DNA from: Limnobacter thiooxidans
GTDB taxonomy: Bacteria > Pseudomonadota > Gammaproteobacteria > Burkholderiales > Burkholderiaceae_B
Assembly: GCF_036323495.1 (NCBI RefSeq)
Contig: NZ_AP028947.1
Coordinates: 1,860,001-1,924,000 of the forward strand
Direction: 5' to 3'
DNA length: 64,000 bases
Below, in pieces: positions 59,811-64,000 of this stretch. The position numbers and the translations under genes were made by a program. Each line of letters starts with the position of its first letter. Positions within the stretch are counted from its first letter, which is position 1. Below the pieces are notes generated by a model. It worked only from the letters and a program-made list of their open reading frames with translations, was not told the origin of the DNA and searched no databases.

Positions 59811-61964
59811 CACAAGAATCCGAACAAGACACTGATCGCGCTGACCTTGTCAGTATTGCTAACCGCTTGCGGCACCGAAGACAACTCACTGACCAACACC
59901 CCCTCGACTGGCAACCCGGGCACACCCGTTAACCCACAGGAAACAGCCCAGTGCAATGAAAACTCCTGGTTTGGGGGTGTGACCGAAATATGCAATGGCG
60001 TGCTGGTGTACCGGGATTATGTGTACGACGATTATGGCGCTGACACCGGGCTGATTTCACCCAGCCCCGCCCTGCTGAACCTGGCCACGCGCGCCGGTCA
60101 ACTTGGAAACCCACTGGCCAACACCCCAGGTTTGTTGTCTCCCACGGCAGGTGATTCACGCTACCCGAAAGGTGCTGAAAGCACCGCCGACCTGGTAGAA
60201 CTTCGCTTGAGCAGACAGGGCAACACCTTCACTGCCAGCTTCGAGATGAATGCCCTCTATGAAGCGGGTCAAACCATCGCAGCCATTGCAGTGGACACTG
60301 ACAACAACCCTGCCACAGGCGACAAAACACTCTTGGGTCTCCAGGTGACCGGGGCTGATGTGGTGTATGAATTCAACACTGGTAACCCGCAAAACAACTT
60401 GATCACCGGCACATTCCCCGCGCCGGCAGGCAACACATTCAAGATGTGGGCTGTCACTGCCAAGGCAGACCGCGAAGTCATGAATGTGGCCTTCCGGGGC
60501 GCCGATGAAGAGGCAGGTGCTGAAGGCACCATTCCCGCTCAGGTACTGCCCAACAAGGGCAACTGGTGGGAAGACAAACAGGCTGCCGCGCTGGGCGCGG
60601 GCGACATCAGCGAATTTTTCGCACAGGTAGACACAGGCAAACTGACCCCTGGCATCACCGAAAAAGCAGCAGTGGATGCAGGCTTCAAGCAGCGCGTGTA
60701 CACCTCGAAATACACGGTTCCAAACTCAACCGGCGAAGGCATGGTGCTGCAAGGCATACTGGGTCGGGAAAAACTGGAAAGTACATTCTGCGGCCAGACC
60801 TTTCACTTCGTGGGCAAATACCAACCTTACGGCGTATACATTCCCAAGAACGGCAACTTCGATGACCAGCGCAGCCTGCAAGTCATCATGCACGGCTGTG
60901 AAGCCAATCACGCCAGCCAGATCAACCAGCCAGGCATGCAAGCCCAGTTCGGTGATCAGCTTGATCGGGTACTGGTCTCACCATTGGGCCGTGGCCCGTA
61001 TGGTTTCTTTTCCGACCTGTCTGAACGCGATGTACTGGACGTACTGGATGATGCGCTGAACACTTTCAATATTGATGAAGAGCGGGTGTTGGTCGGCGGC
61101 TACTCCATGGGTGGCTATGGCTCAACCCGCCTTGCAGCGCTGTATCCAGACCGTTTTGCGGGCTTGAGCAACTGGGTGGGCTTCACCGGCAGCATTCTGA
61201 ATACGCCCTTGCTGGGTGACACGCTGATTCAGGTGGAAGACGCGCTGACAGCACCCCTGCCCTTCAAGCTACCTGTAAACAGCCGTATTGGTGGCCTGGG
61301 CAACATCAGCAACTACCTGGGCAATTTGCGCCACATTCCTGGCACGCATTCTTACGGCGCACTGGATGAACTGGTGCAGGTGAACACCGGCCTGGATTGG
61401 GCTTTCAAACTGGGTCAAACCGATGGCGTGATTTACGAGTTTTACATGCACCTGGTGGCCGAACACCTCACCCTGATTGCACTGGACGACTGGCAAAAGG
61501 AAGCGGAATTCACCCGCAACCTGAAGCGCGTCAAAAACCCGGGGCGGATCACCTACAAGACCAACGAAGCCTTTGCATTTCCCGAATACGAGATCAAGCA
61601 CGACAAGGCCTATTGGTTAAGCAACATCAAGGGCCGTGGTGAGGGCGACATTTCAATGGATGTGGAAAGCTTTGCCTGCGCACGCACCACCCTCAGTTTC
61701 GAGAATGGGCAGACACTGGGCAACGGGCCGGTGCCCTTTGTTCAAACATTCCGCAGGCTGGCTGGCCTGCCTGTGCAAGCCGCCTCTAACAACCGCTTTA
61801 CGGCCACATTCAGCAACCTGGCCTCAGTTGACGTGGACACGGTGGCCAGCTGCCTGCAAAACGGCGCAGCATACACCGTCAATTCCGACGGCCCAGTGGT
61901 GCTGAAATTCAGCAACGGCAAAACGCTGAACCTGCCAGCAGGCACCAGCACCGGAAATCTGTAA
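59808..61964 (+). CDS. large lipoprotein with alpha/beta hydrolase domain
   Basis: A 718-residue lipoprotein with lipobox LLTACG at about residue 21. The first 290 residues are strand-rich (DLVELRLSRQGNTFTASFEM) and resemble a carbohydrate-binding or beta-sandwich region. The C-terminal part has the peptidase/esterase-like features LQVIMHGCEA, the nucleophile serine in GGYSMGGYGS and HLVAEHLTL late in the domain. The only reasonable start is GTG 59808, because the hydrophobic signal begins immediately after. It may be a surface or periplasmic esterase or depolymerase; the substrate is not readable. Confidence 0.75.
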   Translation: MHKNPNKTLIALTLSVLLTACGTEDNSLTNTPSTGNPGTPVNPQETAQCNENSWFGGVTEICNGVLVYRDYVYDDYGADTGLISPSPALLNLATRAGQLGNPLANTPGLLSPTAGDSRYPKGAESTADLVELRLSRQGNTFTASFEMNALYEAGQTIAAIAVDTDNNPATGDKTLLGLQVTGADVVYEFNTGNPQNNLITGTFPAPAGNTFKMWAVTAKADREVMNVAFRGADEEAGAEGTIPAQVLPNKGNWWEDKQAAALGAGDISEFFAQVDTGKLTPGITEKAAVDAGFKQRVYTSKYTVPNSTGEGMVLQGILGREKLESTFCGQTFHFVGKYQPYGVYIPKNGNFDDQRSLQVIMHGCEANHASQINQPGMQAQFGDQLDRVLVSPLGRGPYGFFSDLSERDVLDVLDDALNTFNIDEERVLVGGYSMGGYGSTRLAALYPDRFAGLSNWVGFTGSILNTPLLGDTLIQVEDALTAPLPFKLPVNSRIGGLGNISNYLGNLRHIPGTHSYGALDELVQVNTGLDWAFKLGQTDGVIYEFYMHLVAEHLTLIALDDWQKEAEFTRNLKRVKNPGRITYKTNEAFAFPEYEIKHDKAYWLSNIKGRGEGDISMDVESFACARTTLSFENGQTLGNGPVPFVQTFRRLAGLPVQAASNNRFTATFSNLASVDVDTVASCLQNGAAYTVNSDGPVVLKFSNGKTLNLPAGTSTGNL

Positions 61965-61967
61965 AGC

Positions 61968-63005
61968 TTACGAAGCAAGAAGGTCTTGTACCTTCTTGCT
62001 GCTGTAAAACCGTTGCAAGTTGCGTCGTAGAAAGCTTTCTGCAACACCTTCCTTGATGATCAAGGCTGCAAGGTCTGGAATGTAATTGTCCAGTTCGTCC
62101 ATGATCATTTCCCGAGTGACACCAATATCATCCAGCAAATCCTGAAGCGACTGCTCACCGTATTTTTCAAAGAAAAAGTCCACACCCAGATCAATGCACG
62201 ACTTCAGGTAATCGGTGTTTCTGAACTCAAGCCAGAACTCGTACCCCAGCACCATGAATTCCTGCAGGTCCTGTTCGGTGACATAGTCGCGATAGGCTGT
62301 CAAAGGCCATTCACGCACCACATCCCAAAAGGCCAGTGCGCTGTTCATCGCTGTTTCGCGGTACTGCTCGTTGTCCAGGGTTTCGTCCACCATTTCAAGC
62401 GAACTTTTTACACCGCTTTCCATCAGGTTGCGCACACGGTCTTCCAGCCCTTCTGACAAATCAGGGGCCTTTGAACTGAGCCACTCGCGCACCTTGCGGG
62501 TACTGCTGGCCACAGTGGAAAATTTCATCAGGTTGTTTTGCTCAAACACATAACCCTTGAGCACCGTGAAAATGACATCGGATAAAAAGTGCCGGAACGG
62601 CGTGCTGTTCCGAATGTTGGTGACCGCGTGATCAAGCACGCCTTCCTTTTCGAAGATTTTCTCGATGAATTCTGTGGCAATCGAATCGGACACCACCTCA
62701 CCTACCTTGGTCGTGCGGCTGGCTGGAAATTCAAAAATTCGGTTGGCAATTTCACCGAACAACTCGGGAATTGCACCACCGATTTCCATTTCAACCGCAT
62801 AGCGCTGCGCGGTGGCCTTCACTTTCTTTTCGCTCACCGCATCGCGCAAACGAATGTGTTCAAAACGGTCCAGAAAATAACCCACCTCTTCGGAAAGCAT
62901 GGCCTGAAACTTCTTGCCTTTCAGGTTCTGAAGCCAAAAGGCCACCTCTGCCTCAAGCAGTTGCGAAGCAAGGTCTTGGGGCACAGAAGCGCTGGGTTTT
63001 GCCAT
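61968..63005 (-). CDS. hypothetical helical protein
   Basis: A 345-residue protein without signal peptide or clear membrane segments, predicted almost entirely helical and acidic. I do not recognise a named domain. Repeated amphipathic helices (SDSIATEFIEKIFEKEG and MIMDELDNYIPDLAALI) suggest a coiled or scaffold-like protein, and the pattern vaguely recalls the middle region of DUF445 proteins, but without motif support. The gene is convergent with the lipoprotein hydrolase, only three bases away, and divergent from yhhQ. Confidence 0.6.
   Translation of the reverse strand: MAKPSASVPQDLASQLLEAEVAFWLQNLKGKKFQAMLSEEVGYFLDRFEHIRLRDAVSEKKVKATAQRYAVEMEIGGAIPELFGEIANRIFEFPASRTTKVGEVVSDSIATEFIEKIFEKEGVLDHAVTNIRNSTPFRHFLSDVIFTVLKGYVFEQNNLMKFSTVASSTRKVREWLSSKAPDLSEGLEDRVRNLMESGVKSSLEMVDETLDNEQYRETAMNSALAFWDVVREWPLTAYRDYVTEQDLQEFMVLGYEFWLEFRNTDYLKSCIDLGVDFFFEKYGEQSLQDLLDDIGVTREMIMDELDNYIPDLAALIIKEGVAESFLRRNLQRFYSSKKVQDLLAS
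61975..61999 (+). terminator. hairpin at the convergent gene ends
   Basis: GCAAGAAGG (61975-61983) and CCTTCTTGC (61991-61999) form a perfect 9-bp stem with loop TCTTGTA. It lies inside the last codons of the minus-strand gene and directly after the plus-strand stop. No T-run follows. Confidence 0.4.
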
Positions 63006-63032
63006 GATTCATCCGATGTGGTGTAAGGTTCA

Positions 63033-63755
63033 ATGATTCTAACCCGCAGCATTCAAATCGCCATGAGGCAATACAAATATTACGAGTTCGTGTTGGTGGC
63101 CTTTGTCGCCGTGCTTTTGTGTTCAAACCTGATTGGACCGGCAAAAATTGCCGAGCTCAACCTGCCCTTGATTGGCACCGTAACTTTTGCCGCCGGTGTT
63201 CTGTTCTTTCCAATTTCTTACATTTTCAGTGACATTCTGACGGAAGTGTATGGTTATGGCCGCGACAGGCGTGCAGTGTGGGCAGGCTTTGGCGCGTTGA
63301 TTTTTGCATCCTTCATGGCGTTTACAGTGGTGAACCTGCCCGCAGCGCCTTTTTGGGCCGACAGGCAACCCGCCATCGAAAGCGTATTCGGCAACACCTG
63401 GCGCATTGTGCTGGCTTCACTGATCGCATTCTGGAGCGGCAGTTTTGTCAACAGCTATGTGCTGGCCAAAATGAAAATCTGGACGCAAGGAAAGTGGTTG
63501 TGGACCCGCACCATCGGCTCAACCGTGGTGGGTGAATTCATTGATTCAAGCCTGTTCTACACCATCGCCTTCTGGGGAATCATGACAACCGACCAGATCA
63601 TCACTGTGGCGCTTACCCAGTATGTGTTGAAAACAGCTTGGGAGATTTTGGCCACTCCCCTGACTTACTGGATCGTGGCCCGATTGAAGCGCGCCGAGAA
63701 TGAAGACTACTACGACAGGGATACCCGTTTCACGCCGTTCAGTTTGAAGGTGTAA
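63033..63755 (+). CDS. yhhQ: queuosine precursor transporter YhhQ (VUT family)
   Basis: A 240-residue integral membrane protein with about six helices. LLCSNLIGPAKIAEL, FPISYIFSDILTEVYGYGRDRR and GSFVNSYVLAKMK are the characteristic motifs of the YhhQ/COG1738 family, which imports preQ0 or preQ1 for queuosine in tRNA. Start ATG 63033 has AAGG close by; 63063 is an alternative. No other queuosine genes are in the window. The last 17 bases overlap the convergent NlpC/P60 gene. Confidence 0.92.
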   Translation: MILTRSIQIAMRQYKYYEFVLVAFVAVLLCSNLIGPAKIAELNLPLIGTVTFAAGVLFFPISYIFSDILTEVYGYGRDRRAVWAGFGALIFASFMAFTVVNLPAAPFWADRQPAIESVFGNTWRIVLASLIAFWSGSFVNSYVLAKMKIWTQGKWLWTRTIGSTVVGEFIDSSLFYTIAFWGIMTTDQIITVALTQYVLKTAWEILATPLTYWIVARLKRAENEDYYDRDTRFTPFSLKV

Positions 63756-64000
63756 GTGCCCCAAGGGCCACCCGGCGTGCGGTGATGAAATGGCGTTGCC
63801 AATATGGACTGAACAATTTGGCAATTTCAACGCCTGCCACGGTGGACACATGCATGAACCGGTTGTCGCCCATGTAAACACCCACATGGCGGCGAGTGGG
63901 ACCTGTTCTGAAAAACAGGAGGTCACCCGTGCGCAGATCCGTCATGTCCACGCGTTCGCCCACGGTCATTTGTTCCCGCGAACTGCGTGGCAGTTCAAAC
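63739..64000 (-). CDS. NlpC/P60 family cell-wall hydrolase, N-terminal part beyond window
   Basis: The frame is open to the right edge, so only the C-terminal 86 residues are present. LRTGDLLFFRTGPTRRHVGVYMGDNRFMHVS is the C-terminal half of the NlpC/P60 endopeptidase domain and includes the catalytic histidine in RRHVGVY. The catalytic cysteine and any signal peptide lie outside. Such enzymes cut stem peptides of peptidoglycan in the periplasm. Confidence 0.85.
   Translation of the reverse strand, partial: FELPRSSREQMTVGERVDMTDLRTGDLLFFRTGPTRRHVGVYMGDNRFMHVSTVAGVEIAKLFSPYWQRHFITARRVALGALTPSN

Overview
The window is a gene-dense, moderately GC-rich chromosomal segment of a betaproteobacterium. 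Gene content and protein style point to Burkholderiales. A Limnobacter-like aquatic organism is my best guess, by recollection of family context rather than by any search. There are no rRNA or tRNA genes, no insertion sequences and no CRISPR array. Both ends cut genes: a DUF445 membrane protein on the left and an NlpC/P60 hydrolase on the right.

From 1 to 19 kb lies mainly housekeeping and metabolism. It holds two divergent DUF445 proteins, an alpha/beta hydrolase, ferredoxin-NADP reductase (fpr), a coupled SRPBCC/carboxymuconolactone-decarboxylase pair, a hybrid histidine kinase, dienelactone hydrolase, a small membrane protein behind a LexA-like box, a lipoprotein metallo-beta-lactamase, an ABC1 kinase, a DUF1329 protein, a four-gene run (two methyltransferase-type enzymes, a hotdog thioesterase, DUF2237), and a lipid-flavoured group: phosphatidylserine decarboxylase, a class III aminotransferase and an Mpo1/DUF962-like membrane protein.

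Between 19.06 and 19.73 kb is the only long stretch without a credible gene. It is packed with tandem repeats and two large, diverged, nested hairpin units of the same architecture. I regard it as the most unusual object in the window.

From 19.7 to 38.7 kb come an SDR/acyl-CoA dehydrogenase operon, a LysR regulator divergent from an SbtA-type bicarbonate transporter, a small low-GC pair (phage-type muralytic fold plus exported protein), divergent metR/metE, a thiolase, a Kef-type antiporter coupled to an MscS channel, a DISM-PAS-degenerate GGDEF-EAL protein next to a FeeM-type N-acyl amino acid synthase, a saccharopine-dehydrogenase-like oxidoreductase, and a two-gene unknown operon behind a near-perfect Fur box.

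From 38.8 to 54.3 kb is one coherent nitrogen module, all on the minus strand. A transporter-fused hybrid kinase and a LuxR-type response regulator come first. The urea ABC importer urtABCDE and urease ureDABCEFG follow, then a short HupE/UreJ-like protein. A perfect 20-bp palindrome sits between the regulator and urtA. The arrangement suggests sensing, import and hydrolysis of urea as one unit.

From 54.4 to 64 kb are a PhoD-family Tat lipoprotein, an alpha/beta hydrolase, a ParD-like/zeta toxin pair with a perfect operator palindrome, a DUF6279 lipoprotein, a large lipoprotein hydrolase, an unknown helical protein, a YhhQ queuosine-precursor transporter and the truncated NlpC/P60 gene. Convergent neighbours repeatedly overlap at their 3' ends, so the genome is compact.
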